NCBI GenBank assembly: GCA_001769535.1
Contig: MEOH01000022.1
Span: 124,001 to 188,000, forward strand
Source of the DNA: Bacteroidetes bacterium GWF2_38_335
GTDB lineage: Bacteria; Bacteroidota; Bacteroidia; Bacteroidales; GWF2-38-335
Direction: 5' to 3'
DNA: 64,000 bases
The translations under genes and the position numbers were made by a program. This document shows positions 1-7,837 of this stretch, one piece after another (position 1 is the stretch's first letter; the number at the start of each line of letters is the position of its first letter). Under the pieces are notes generated by a model. That model had not been told where the DNA came from. It saw only the letters and a list, made by a program, of their open reading frames with translations, and made no database searches.

Positions 1-447
1 ATTCATACCAATTTTAAATTGTCTGCTTCAGGTGAAAAAATTCTGCTTGTAAATTCATCAGGGGATGTTTTGTATGAAACAGCTTATCCATATACCAACC
101 CCGGACTGTCTTATTCAAGGATTCCCAACGGTACAGGAGGCTTTACGGTGAAAGATCCCACTTACAATAAAAAAAATGATGTGATAATTGGAATTGCTGA
201 AAGATACTTTCTTAATGTAAAAGTATATCCCAATCCGGTTAACGATTTTTTCATCGTGGAATCGGGCGACAATGACAATTTTAATCTGACAGTTTATGAT
301 ATATCAGGAAAGGTAATTCTGGAAGAAAAAATTGCCGGAAACAATACGCGTATTAATAGTTCTTCATGGAAAAAAGGAATGTATCTCGTAAAAGTAACCC
401 TGCAGGGAAAATATTCAGGATTGTATAAAATTATTAAACCAGAATAA
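1..447 (+). CDS. C-terminal part of a lamin-tail-domain T9SS surface protein (truncated by window edge)
   Basis: The frame is open from base 1, so the gene begins upstream. The first ~55 residues look like the end of a lamin tail domain (GEKILLVNSSGDVLYE, then LSYSRIPNGTGGF). The last ~75 residues are a T9SS type A sorting domain: the KVYPNPVNDFF start, a YDISGKV strand and a GMYLVKV strand before a short basic end. The product would be exported by Sec and anchored at the surface by T9SS. Lamin-tail plus T9SS ends are common on CotH-kinase-type surface proteins, and the VTC and DUF4956 genes that follow are their usual neighbours, so a CotH protein is the best guess. The CotH domain itself is not in the window. 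Confidence 0.8.
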   Translation: MHTNFKLSASGEKILLVNSSGDVLYETAYPYTNPGLSYSRIPNGTGGFTVKDPTYNKKNDVIIGIAERYFLNVKVYPNPVNDFFIVESGDNDNFNLTVYDISGKVILEEKIAGNNTRINSSSWKKGMYLVKVTLQGKYSGLYKIIKPE

Positions 448-448
448 T

Positions 449-856
449 ATGAAAGTGAGCGCAATAAAAATATTGATTTTTTCGGCGATAATTATATTAT
501 TTCAGGCATGCAAAAAGGATGCCGGGCCGGGAGGTACCTCCAAAATCACCGGAAAAGTATATGTAAAGGAATATAATTACAACTTTACCGAAGTGATTGG
601 TGAACACTGGGCTCAGGATGAAGATGTTTTTATTGTATATGATGACAATACTGTGTATAATGACAAGTTTGCTACCAGCTATGATGGTACATTTGAGTTT
701 AAATATCTGAATAAAGGCAAGTACACCATTTTTGTTTACTCTAAAGATACAACCAGTTTGTACCCTACAGGAGACGTAATTGTGTCGCGCGAAGTTGAAA
801 TTACCGAAAACGGTCAAACCATTAACCTTGATGATATTGTTATAGCCAACAACTGA
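449..856 (+). CDS. small lipoprotein, carboxypeptidase-regulatory-like fold
   Basis: 135-aa protein with a lipoprotein signal: hydrophobic stretch, lipobox FQAC at about residues 18-21, then KKDAGPGG. The rest looks like one beta-sandwich domain (KITGKVYVKEYNYN, then DGTFEFKYLNKGKYTIFVY), which resembles carboxypeptidase-regulatory or SdrD-B-like modules. It starts one base after the previous stop and its own stop overlaps the next start by one base (TGATG), so it is an operon member. Probably exposed in the periplasm or on the outer membrane. The specific role is unknown. Confidence 0.75.
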   Translation: MKVSAIKILIFSAIIILFQACKKDAGPGGTSKITGKVYVKEYNYNFTEVIGEHWAQDEDVFIVYDDNTVYNDKFATSYDGTFEFKYLNKGKYTIFVYSKDTTSLYPTGDVIVSREVEITENGQTINLDDIVIANN

Positions 857-1605
857 TGAACAGTGATTTATTAAATATTGTCAATCGTTTTGAATCAATC
901 TCCCTTAAGCAGGCCGATAAGGTAAAACTTTTTAACCGTACAGATACCAAATTTCTGTTTAATATTTCACAACTTCCGGAACTGTTGGAAAAGGTGATCG
1001 ACAAATACAACATCCTTGAAATAGAGAATACCAGAATACTTGAATACCGCACGCTTTATTATGACACACCTGAAAAACTTATGTATCTGGCACACCATAA
1101 CGGACGGCTTAACCGATACAAGATCAGGCAACGTGAGTATCTTATTTCGGGCACATCATTTCTGGAAATTAAATTCAAATCCAACAAAAACCGGACAATA
1201 AAAAAAAGAGTAAAACTCCCGGCATTTAATCCGGTTCTTGATCAGGCTACTGCTAATTTCATAGCTGATAACTCTTGTTTTTCATGCGGAGCGCTGGTTC
1301 CTGCAATTTCAAACAGGTTTTCAAGGATAAGTTTTGCCCATAAATCAAAAAGTGAAAGGCTCACCATTGATTTTGAGTTGAGTTTTGAAGATAACAACGG
1401 CAATCAGGTGAAGCTTGATAATATTGTAGTTGCTGAGGTTAAACAGGAGGGTTATTCTTTGAAGGCAGACATGATTCAGGCACTCAGATCAATGCATATC
1501 AGGGAATCGGGCATGAGCAAATACTGTATTGGAACTGCTTTGCTCGATAGTAGTGTTAAGCGCAACACATTTAAGGAAAAATTAATGTTAATCAATAAAA
1601 TATAA
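856..1605 (+). CDS. VTC-domain protein (polyphosphate-polymerase fold)
   Basis: 249 aa and nearly all VTC domain (about residues 10-240). The basic and acidic tunnel residues expected of this triphosphate-tunnel fold are visible: RTDTKFLF, then YRTLYYDTP, YKIRQREY, FLEIKFKSNKNR and AEVKQEGY. In eukaryotes the VTC domain makes polyphosphate from ATP. Bacterial homologues beside CotH and DUF4956 genes have no settled function. No signal peptide or membrane segment, so it should be cytoplasmic, probably docked on the DUF4956 membrane partner encoded 2 bp downstream. Polymerase activity is inference. Confidence 0.85.
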   Translation: MNSDLLNIVNRFESISLKQADKVKLFNRTDTKFLFNISQLPELLEKVIDKYNILEIENTRILEYRTLYYDTPEKLMYLAHHNGRLNRYKIRQREYLISGTSFLEIKFKSNKNRTIKKRVKLPAFNPVLDQATANFIADNSCFSCGALVPAISNRFSRISFAHKSKSERLTIDFELSFEDNNGNQVKLDNIVVAEVKQEGYSLKADMIQALRSMHIRESGMSKYCIGTALLDSSVKRNTFKEKLMLINKI

Positions 1606-1607
1606 GT

Positions 1608-2294
1608 ATGAAAACATCAATTCAGGTAGAACAAAAAGAAAAAATATTTGGACTGGAACTATTTAATTCTGAGGATTTTTACCAGTTGATTGTAAGGTTT
1701 GGTTTTAATTTGCTTATTGCAATTATTATTGTCAGGGTGCTGTATTACTCAACACATAAAAGAAAGGATTACCTCTTTACATTTATGCTGATCAGTACAA
1801 CAGTTTTTCTTTTGTGCTTTTTGCTTGATAATGTTAAGCTTGAACTGGGATTTGCTTTGGGATTGTTTGCCATTTTCGGAATCATCAGATATAGAACAAA
1901 TGCAATACCAATTAAGGAGATGACATACTTATTTCTTGTAATTGGATTATCTGTAATAAATGCCCTTGCCAATAAGAAAGTAAGCTATGCCGAATTGCTT
2001 TTCACAAACAGCATTATCATTATAATAATTTATGCACTCGAAAAATTATGGAGTTTTAAGCATGAATCCACAAAACTAATAATTTTTGAAAGGGTAGATC
2101 TGCTTCATCCTGATCAGCATAATGAATTGCTGGCCGAATTGAAAAAACGAACAGGTTTGAATATTACAAAAATTGATATTGGTCGCATCGATTATATGAA
2201 GGATTGTGCAAGAATCATGGTTTATTACATTGAAAAAGGAAAATCAATTAACATGCTCGATAATCAGGAAGCCGATAACACCAGCACAGAATAG
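1608..2294 (+). CDS. DUF4956 membrane protein
   Basis: 228 aa with about four membrane segments in the first ~150 residues (around FNLLIAIIIVRVLYY, FMLISTTVFLLCFLL, FALGLFAIFGIIRYRT and IIIIIIYALEKLW) and a soluble C-terminal domain of ~75 residues. The FGIIRYRTNAIPIKEMTYLF stretch is the DUF4956 hallmark. It follows the VTC gene by 2 bp and abuts the next start exactly. The constant partnership with VTC proteins suggests a membrane complex; the reaction is unknown. Confidence 0.85.
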   Translation: MKTSIQVEQKEKIFGLELFNSEDFYQLIVRFGFNLLIAIIIVRVLYYSTHKRKDYLFTFMLISTTVFLLCFLLDNVKLELGFALGLFAIFGIIRYRTNAIPIKEMTYLFLVIGLSVINALANKKVSYAELLFTNSIIIIIIYALEKLWSFKHESTKLIIFERVDLLHPDQHNELLAELKKRTGLNITKIDIGRIDYMKDCARIMVYYIEKGKSINMLDNQEADNTSTE

Positions 2295-2960
2295 ATGAAT
2301 AAACTTCTGCTAATATTATTGATTATTCCCTGGTTTTGTTTTTCCCAGCAAAAGGATTTTCAGATATGGTCAAGTCTTTCATTGGAAAAGGAAGTAACCA
2401 AAAAGATATCGGCCACATTTGAGGAAGAAATCAGATTTTCGGATAATGTTTCGCGGCTTAAAAAGTTTTATTCTGAACTTGGAGTGGGGTATAAGCTTTC
2501 CAAAAAATTTGATTTATCGGTTTCATACAGATACATCACACAGTATAAAACCGATTATTCGGTCAGTCCCAGATTTTATTACATAATGGCCCTTTCCTGG
2601 GGTGACAAATTTGGCCGCTTCAAGATTAAAGTGCGCGGAAAATACATGATTAAAGGAAGCCGCCTTGTAACTGAGGAAACAATGATAAATCCAATGTTAT
2701 ATTACAGAAACCTTGTTGAGGTCATGTACAATATTCCCAAAGCACCGCTAAACCCATTTCTTTCATACGAATTATTTGTTCCGCTGAATAATCCTTACGG
2801 GGTGTTTATTGACGGGCACCGCACCACATTAGGTGTTGATCTGAAAATAAATAAAAAAAATACAGCAACAGTATATTTCAGAAATGATCGTGAGGCAAAT
2901 GTTGAAAATCCCTTAAATGCTTTTATCTTTGGTTTTGGATACAAACTTGATATTAATTAG
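2295..2960 (+). CDS. DUF2490 outer-membrane protein
   Basis: 221 aa with a Sec signal peptide (LLLILLIIPWFCFSQ, likely cleaved just before QKDFQIWSS). The mature part is an alternating aromatic/polar beta-barrel pattern: FQIWSSLSLEKEVTKKISAT at the start and FGFGYKLDIN at the C-terminus, as in DUF2490 outer-membrane proteins. The start codon directly follows the previous stop, making it the last gene of the five-gene cluster. It may supply the outer-membrane component for the VTC/DUF4956/CotH-type system; that role is inferred from position only. Confidence 0.8.
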   Translation: MNKLLLILLIIPWFCFSQQKDFQIWSSLSLEKEVTKKISATFEEEIRFSDNVSRLKKFYSELGVGYKLSKKFDLSVSYRYITQYKTDYSVSPRFYYIMALSWGDKFGRFKIKVRGKYMIKGSRLVTEETMINPMLYYRNLVEVMYNIPKAPLNPFLSYELFVPLNNPYGVFIDGHRTTLGVDLKINKKNTATVYFRNDREANVENPLNAFIFGFGYKLDIN

Positions 2961-3081
2961 CTAATTAGCAGATTAGCAAATTAGCAGATGATTCAAATAA
3001 CTAATTTGCTAATTTGCACATCAACAAATTTGCACATCAACTAATCTGCACATTTGCTAATTAGCACATCAACAAATTAAC
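2961..3081. repeat. degenerate AT-rich word repeat
   Basis: About 115 bp built from reshuffled short words (attagc, aatttgc, acatcaac) on both orientations, e.g. ctaatttgctaatttgcac and aaatttgcacatcaac. It fills the whole gap between the DUF2490 gene and the next CDS. There are no spacers and no coding signal. Confidence 0.8.
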
Positions 3082-3462
3082 ATGGGATTTAAAGATATAT
3101 TGGACCTTCCAGAAAGAAAGCAGGGGAGCAAAAAGAAAAACGAAAAAAATAACTTTTTGCTTTTTGCGGCATTTTTTGTTGTGGGGGTATCTTTTCTTAT
3201 AAAAAGCTCAAGGCCTGAGATGTTTACTCTTTTGGTTTCACTGAGCGGAGTACTATTTATTCTTTATCAGGTTTTCAATTTTATTGCCTGGGACAACAAA
3301 AAACAATCACATTATTTACTTTTTATCGGAAATGTGGGATTAACTGCCGGTTTGGTAATAAAAATATTGGATTTGGCCTATTCAACCGGGATCATTTTCG
3401 GCTCAATCGGCATAATTTTTCTATCCTTTGTCATTTCTTTTATACTAAACAGCAATAAGTAA
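3082..3462 (+). CDS. small integral membrane protein, unknown function
   Basis: 126 aa. A charged N-terminus (about 25 residues, rich in Lys) is followed by four hydrophobic segments (about NFLLFAAFFVVGVSFLI, FTLLVSLSGVLFILYQ, YLLFIGNVGLTAGLVI and GIIFGSIGIIFLSFVISFIL). No recognised family. It is followed by a hairpin terminator, and the repeat tract separates it from the upstream operon, so it is probably a single transcript. It could also be read-through from that operon. Confidence 0.65.
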   Translation: MGFKDILDLPERKQGSKKKNEKNNFLLFAAFFVVGVSFLIKSSRPEMFTLLVSLSGVLFILYQVFNFIAWDNKKQSHYLLFIGNVGLTAGLVIKILDLAYSTGIIFGSIGIIFLSFVISFILNSNK

Positions 3463-3479
3463 TCACCATTCATAAAAAT

Positions 3480-3507
3480 TGACTGTTTTTTAACAAAAAA
3501 GCAGTCA
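3480..3507 (+). terminator. rho-independent-type terminator after the small membrane protein
   Basis: Stem TGACTG/CAGTCA closing over a T6-AAC-A6 stretch that extends the stem, followed by gttgttatt. It lies 18 bp after the 3462 stop. Confidence 0.5.
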
Positions 3508-3560
3508 GTTGTTATTGCAATTTTCTCTAATATTGGTATGTCATTTAAAACGAAAAATAT

Positions 3561-6500
3561 ATGAAAAGATTTTTACCCATTTTATTAATTGCGATTTCCT
3601 TTTCAATTAATGCACAATTACAGTTTACCAATTATTCGAATATGAATGAGGTAACCTGTATGCTTGAAAATGGAACAAATATTTGGATTGGAACCACTGG
3701 AGGTATCAGTGTTAGAAATAAAAGTACCGGAGCACTTGTTGCCAATTATACAACCAATAATGGCTTGTCGAATAATTATGTTTCAGGCATGGTTAAAGAC
3801 GGTTCGGGAAAAATTTGGGTTGTAACTAATTATGGACTTTCAATTTTTGATGGTACAACATGGACCTACATCACAGAGGCAGAAAGTGGCGTTGGCAACA
3901 ATTTAATTCGTGGAATTGTAGTTGATTTGGACAACAATATCTGGCTTGCGGCGGTTTATCACGGACTTACCAAATTTGATGGTACAACCTGGACCCATTA
4001 CGTTTCAGCCGATGGTCTACCCAGTGACCACGTTTATTCCCTGAATGTTGATAATGGTAACAATATTTGGGTTGGTACAGATTTGGGAATGGCTATGTTC
4101 GACGGGGTTACCTTCACAACATATACCACTGCTTCAACCGGTGGTGCACTTGTCGAAGATTTTGTCAAGAAAATCACTATTGATAATTATAATAACGTGT
4201 GGATTAGCTATAACAATTATTCGGGATTGACTAAATTCACCGGATCTACCTGGTTCACCTATACTGTTGCCAATACTGGTGGCGGACTTCCTATTAATGC
4301 AACTAATATTACCGCTTTTGATGCTCTTGGAAATCTATGGATTGGACATCCTCTGGGCATCACCAAATTTACCGGTTCAACATGGACAACATGGGATACC
4401 GGCGACGGAATGCTCAGCAACAGTGTGGAATCCATCCTCATCGATGCCGAAGGTAATAAATGGGCAGGAAGTTCAAGCGGTCTTATGCGCTACGACGATG
4501 CAAACTGGAGTTCCTATGTGCTTACCAATGGACTCGTTTACAATCTGGTTAATTCCATTGTATCCTTACCTACAGGAGTAACTTATTTCGGAACAAATGC
4601 TGGTTTATCTAAATTGGTGGGAACAAACTCCTGGACTAATACGACCGAATTGACAGGCCTTATTGGTCAGGCAGTTTATGTAATGGCTAAAGATGCCTCA
4701 AACAATGTTTGGATGGGGACCAACTCTGGTCTTGCAAAATATAATGGAACATCATTTGGAACAGAATATTATAACGGAAGTCAGGTATTTGCTCTTACCG
4801 TTGATCAGACAACAGGCAATGTTTGGGCAGGCTTCCAAAGCACCGGGGCAGCAATGTATAATGGAACTACATGGACAAATTATACTACAGCAAGTGGCCT
4901 TGGCAGTAATCAGGTTGAGGATATTGCTGTCAGTTCAACAGGTACTGTTTGGTTTGCTACAACCAATGGTTTAACAAAAAAAACCGGTTCAACCTGGTAT
5001 ACCTACACTACTTCAAACAGCGGTATACTCAGCAACACTGTTAATACTGTAGAAATTGACAATGCAGGAAACATTTGGGTTGGTACCAATTATGGTGCTG
5101 CTAAATTTAATGGTACATCTACATGGACAACTTATACTTATCCTGAAATATCTGATTATTATGTAACTGATATATTTATAGATAACCTGCAAAATGTATG
5201 GGTTGGAACTTTCTCAGGATTCTCTGTTTATGATGGAACCAACTGGGCCCAATATGACGTGCCCGATGGTCTTGTGGGCGAATATGTGAATGCCATTAAA
5301 CAAAACTCCTCAACCAACGATATTTGGGTTGGTACAGGCAATGGTGTTTCGAAAGTTACCTGCGTTAACCCCTTGGTTGATTTTGTTTCTGATACAACAT
5401 GTTATACAGGCTCTGTAACGGAGGTTACAACTATTACCAATACTTCAGAAAATACCGATGAAGTTACTTCTTACCAATGGGATATTGGAAATGACGGATC
5501 TGTCGAATATACCAGTGAATCATTAATTCATTTCTTTGAATCACCCGGAATCTTTGAGGTTAAGCTTACCGCAACAAACCACCATTGTTCCAGCAGCATT
5601 GTTAACGATGTGGTTGTTAATGAGCAACCTATGGTTGAATTATCATTAGCTGGAACGGTTAATGTTTGCGAGGGTTCTGCAGTTTCATTGGTTGCTGAAA
5701 TGTCGTCTGATACTTCAACCATGTTTAATGAAAATTTTAATTATGCTGATCTTTCCTATCTCACCTGGGTACAGGAAGGCCTTGGCATCACCAACTGGTA
5801 TCTTGGGCCCACCTCAAGTTTTGCTGGACAAACTGCTCCTGAACTTGTGTTTAACTTTAATCCCAGTTTTAATGGTGAAAGCAAAATGATTTCGCCGATT
5901 ATCAACACTTCAGGAAACTCAACTGTGTACTTATCATTTTCTCATATGGTTGACCATTATGCTGCCAGTTATGATATTGGGGTCAAAACCACATCAGATG
6001 GTGTTACCTGGAATACAGTATGGTCATCAACTGTTTCCTCGGATATTCCTGCTACGTCGCAAACTGTGGTAATCAGTAATGCAGATGTTGGTTCGTCAAA
6101 TTTCAGAATTGCTTTTTATTTTAATGGTAATTCATATAATATTGATAACTGGTACATTGATAATGTAGTCCTTTCAAAATCACCGGGTGGTGCTTCAGGT
6201 GCTTATTATACTTACCAATGGTCTACCGGCGAAACAACCAACAGCATTTCAATTGTTGAGTATGGACGTTACAATGTAATTGTTACAAATCAAAACTGTG
6301 TCACTTATTCCGATACCGTTGAGGTGAACTTTGCTTCTCCGGTTGAAGAACAGATTTGCCTTGTTACCGTTGATACCGCTTCAGGAAAGAACCTCATCAT
6401 CTGGGAAAAAACGCCCACTGAATCCATTCTCTCTTACAATGTTTATAAGCTTCAGGGAGCCGATTATATGCTTCTGGCAAATATTCCATACGATAGTTTG

Positions 6501-7517
6501 AGTGTTTTTGTGGATCCTACATCTCAACCCGAGGTACACGCCGACAGGTATAAAATCCAAACCGTTGACACTTGTGGAAACATGTCTGATTTAAGTCCCT
6601 TCCATCAAACCATAAACCTCGGTGTGAGCATGGGTACCGGAGCTACTCCGCCCATCGTTCTCGCCTGGAACAATTACGTGGATGAGGCAGGAAGCTTTTC
6701 CCCGCTGTATTATTACATCTATAAAGGAGAGACTCCTGATGCCATGGAACTATTTGATTCATTGTCATTCGGACTGCCTACCAGCTTCAATGTAATTAAC
6801 CCCGGTGTTTTCCAGTATTACAGGGTTTCCGTGGAGAAAGAAGATATGTGTGCCCCGACATACGGCGGTGGCGGATCATCAACCACCTGTCAGTATTCTG
6901 TAGGCTTGGTCGACAGCTATGGTGACGGATGGAATACCAACACCCTGACCATTACAGTTAACGGAACACCTTATACTTATACTTTGGAGGCCGGAGCCGG
7001 ACCAGAAGTTCATTACTTCACAGTTAACACCGGTGACGCTATTTATGCTACTTTCACAGGAACACAGTGGCCCTATGAAAACCAGTATACAATTTATGAT
7101 GCCAATGGTAACGCAATTTTCACCGACGGTGTGGCAGGAACAACAGCTCCTTCGGCAAACAATACCTTTGTTGCCATCGGATCATGTGCAGTAACCAAGG
7201 ACATGACAGGCCCATACAGCCAGTCTGTTTCAAACCTTGAAGACAATGGAATCGCAGTAGGAATAGAAGGCGTACAAACCGGAGTTCTCACTCTGGCTCC
7301 CAATCCATTCAGCGATTACACCATCATCACCCTTCCCGAAAACGAAGCCGACAATTATTCTGTTAAAGTAACCGATGTTACCGGAAAAGTAGTAAGCTTT
7401 GAGTCGGGCATCACAGGAAACAGATACCTGCTCAAGCGCGGCAATCTCGAAAGCGGATACTATTTCGTTGAGATTATGGGCAGAAGCAGATACATTGAGA
7501 AGATTGTGATTAAATAG
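3561..7517 (+). CDS. 1318-aa T9SS surface protein with two-component-type propeller repeats, PKD and jelly-roll domains
   Basis: Signal peptide MKRFLPILLIAISFSINAQ. Residues ~20-605 are repeats of the form NxWIGTxxGxxxFDGTxWTxY, the Reg_prop (two-component regulator propeller) motif, probably forming two beta-propellers. Next come a PKD-like domain (~605-690, YQWDIGNDGS), a MAM/jelly-roll-like domain (~720-880), paired fibronectin-like modules (~930-1090), a DSYGDGWN domain (~1107-1207) and a T9SS type A sorting domain (~1243-1318, APNPFSDYTII, then ESGYYFVEI). There is no kinase or DNA-binding domain, so the propellers are used extracellularly and not for signalling. The linker GPYSQSVSNLEDN just before the sorting domain recurs in the protein at 44076-46733. 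Confidence 0.88.
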   Translation: MKRFLPILLIAISFSINAQLQFTNYSNMNEVTCMLENGTNIWIGTTGGISVRNKSTGALVANYTTNNGLSNNYVSGMVKDGSGKIWVVTNYGLSIFDGTTWTYITEAESGVGNNLIRGIVVDLDNNIWLAAVYHGLTKFDGTTWTHYVSADGLPSDHVYSLNVDNGNNIWVGTDLGMAMFDGVTFTTYTTASTGGALVEDFVKKITIDNYNNVWISYNNYSGLTKFTGSTWFTYTVANTGGGLPINATNITAFDALGNLWIGHPLGITKFTGSTWTTWDTGDGMLSNSVESILIDAEGNKWAGSSSGLMRYDDANWSSYVLTNGLVYNLVNSIVSLPTGVTYFGTNAGLSKLVGTNSWTNTTELTGLIGQAVYVMAKDASNNVWMGTNSGLAKYNGTSFGTEYYNGSQVFALTVDQTTGNVWAGFQSTGAAMYNGTTWTNYTTASGLGSNQVEDIAVSSTGTVWFATTNGLTKKTGSTWYTYTTSNSGILSNTVNTVEIDNAGNIWVGTNYGAAKFNGTSTWTTYTYPEISDYYVTDIFIDNLQNVWVGTFSGFSVYDGTNWAQYDVPDGLVGEYVNAIKQNSSTNDIWVGTGNGVSKVTCVNPLVDFVSDTTCYTGSVTEVTTITNTSENTDEVTSYQWDIGNDGSVEYTSESLIHFFESPGIFEVKLTATNHHCSSSIVNDVVVNEQPMVELSLAGTVNVCEGSAVSLVAEMSSDTSTMFNENFNYADLSYLTWVQEGLGITNWYLGPTSSFAGQTAPELVFNFNPSFNGESKMISPIINTSGNSTVYLSFSHMVDHYAASYDIGVKTTSDGVTWNTVWSSTVSSDIPATSQTVVISNADVGSSNFRIAFYFNGNSYNIDNWYIDNVVLSKSPGGASGAYYTYQWSTGETTNSISIVEYGRYNVIVTNQNCVTYSDTVEVNFASPVEEQICLVTVDTASGKNLIIWEKTPTESILSYNVYKLQGADYMLLANIPYDSLSVFVDPTSQPEVHADRYKIQTVDTCGNMSDLSPFHQTINLGVSMGTGATPPIVLAWNNYVDEAGSFSPLYYYIYKGETPDAMELFDSLSFGLPTSFNVINPGVFQYYRVSVEKEDMCAPTYGGGGSSTTCQYSVGLVDSYGDGWNTNTLTITVNGTPYTYTLEAGAGPEVHYFTVNTGDAIYATFTGTQWPYENQYTIYDANGNAIFTDGVAGTTAPSANNTFVAIGSCAVTKDMTGPYSQSVSNLEDNGIAVGIEGVQTGVLTLAPNPFSDYTIITLPENEADNYSVKVTDVTGKVVSFESGITGNRYLLKRGNLESGYYFVEIMGRSRYIEKIVIK

Positions 7518-7536
7518 ACGAGTAAAATAAATTTTT

Positions 7537-7580
7537 AAAATGCCACTGATACGCGAATGGGTGTTGGTGGCATTTTTTTT
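7537..7580. terminator. terminator after the propeller protein
   Basis: Perfect 10-bp stem AAAATGCCAC (7537-7546) with GTGGCATTTT (7567-7576), followed by T8. It lies 20 bp after the 7517 stop. Confidence 0.85.
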
Positions 7581-7789
7581 GTTTTGATGGGGGGTTGCTA
7601 CTCCGCTGGCTAGCGGATCGCAATGACCGTTAAACAAGGTTGTTGCGAGTAAGCATAAAAACGTAAAAAACAATCGAAGCAAGGTCATCATGAGCGCAGC
7701 GTAATGATCTGCCGAGGATTGGCGAGGGGTTTGTTAAAAGAGATTTTGATGGGGTTGTTGCTATGGCCTTAATTCATTTTCATGTAATC
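7581..7789. repeat. intergenic region with degenerate palindromic repeat
   Basis: Holds a CCGCTGGCTAGCGG palindrome at 7603-7616, the same type found twice near 59.3 kb. It is followed by ATCGCAATGACC and, ~70 bp on, GGTCATCATGAGCGC, which pair partly with each other. This looks like a decayed intergenic palindromic element. No gene seen. Confidence 0.45.
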
Positions 7790-7820
7790 AAAAAAAAAGC
7801 CCCGGTGTTGGCGGGGCTTT
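7790..7820 (-). terminator. terminator of the 2452-aa gene
   Basis: Stem AAAGCCCCG (7796-7804) / CGGGGCTTT (7812-7820). Read on the minus strand it is followed by a run of eight T. It sits 18 bp past the stop at 7838. Confidence 0.9.
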
Positions 7821-7837
7821 AAATTAAATATCATTTC

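Noticed and set aside
3561-7517. Hybrid two-component sensor (propeller type)
   Set aside because: No Y_Y_Y, kinase, receiver or AraC domain; ends in a T9SS sorting signal.
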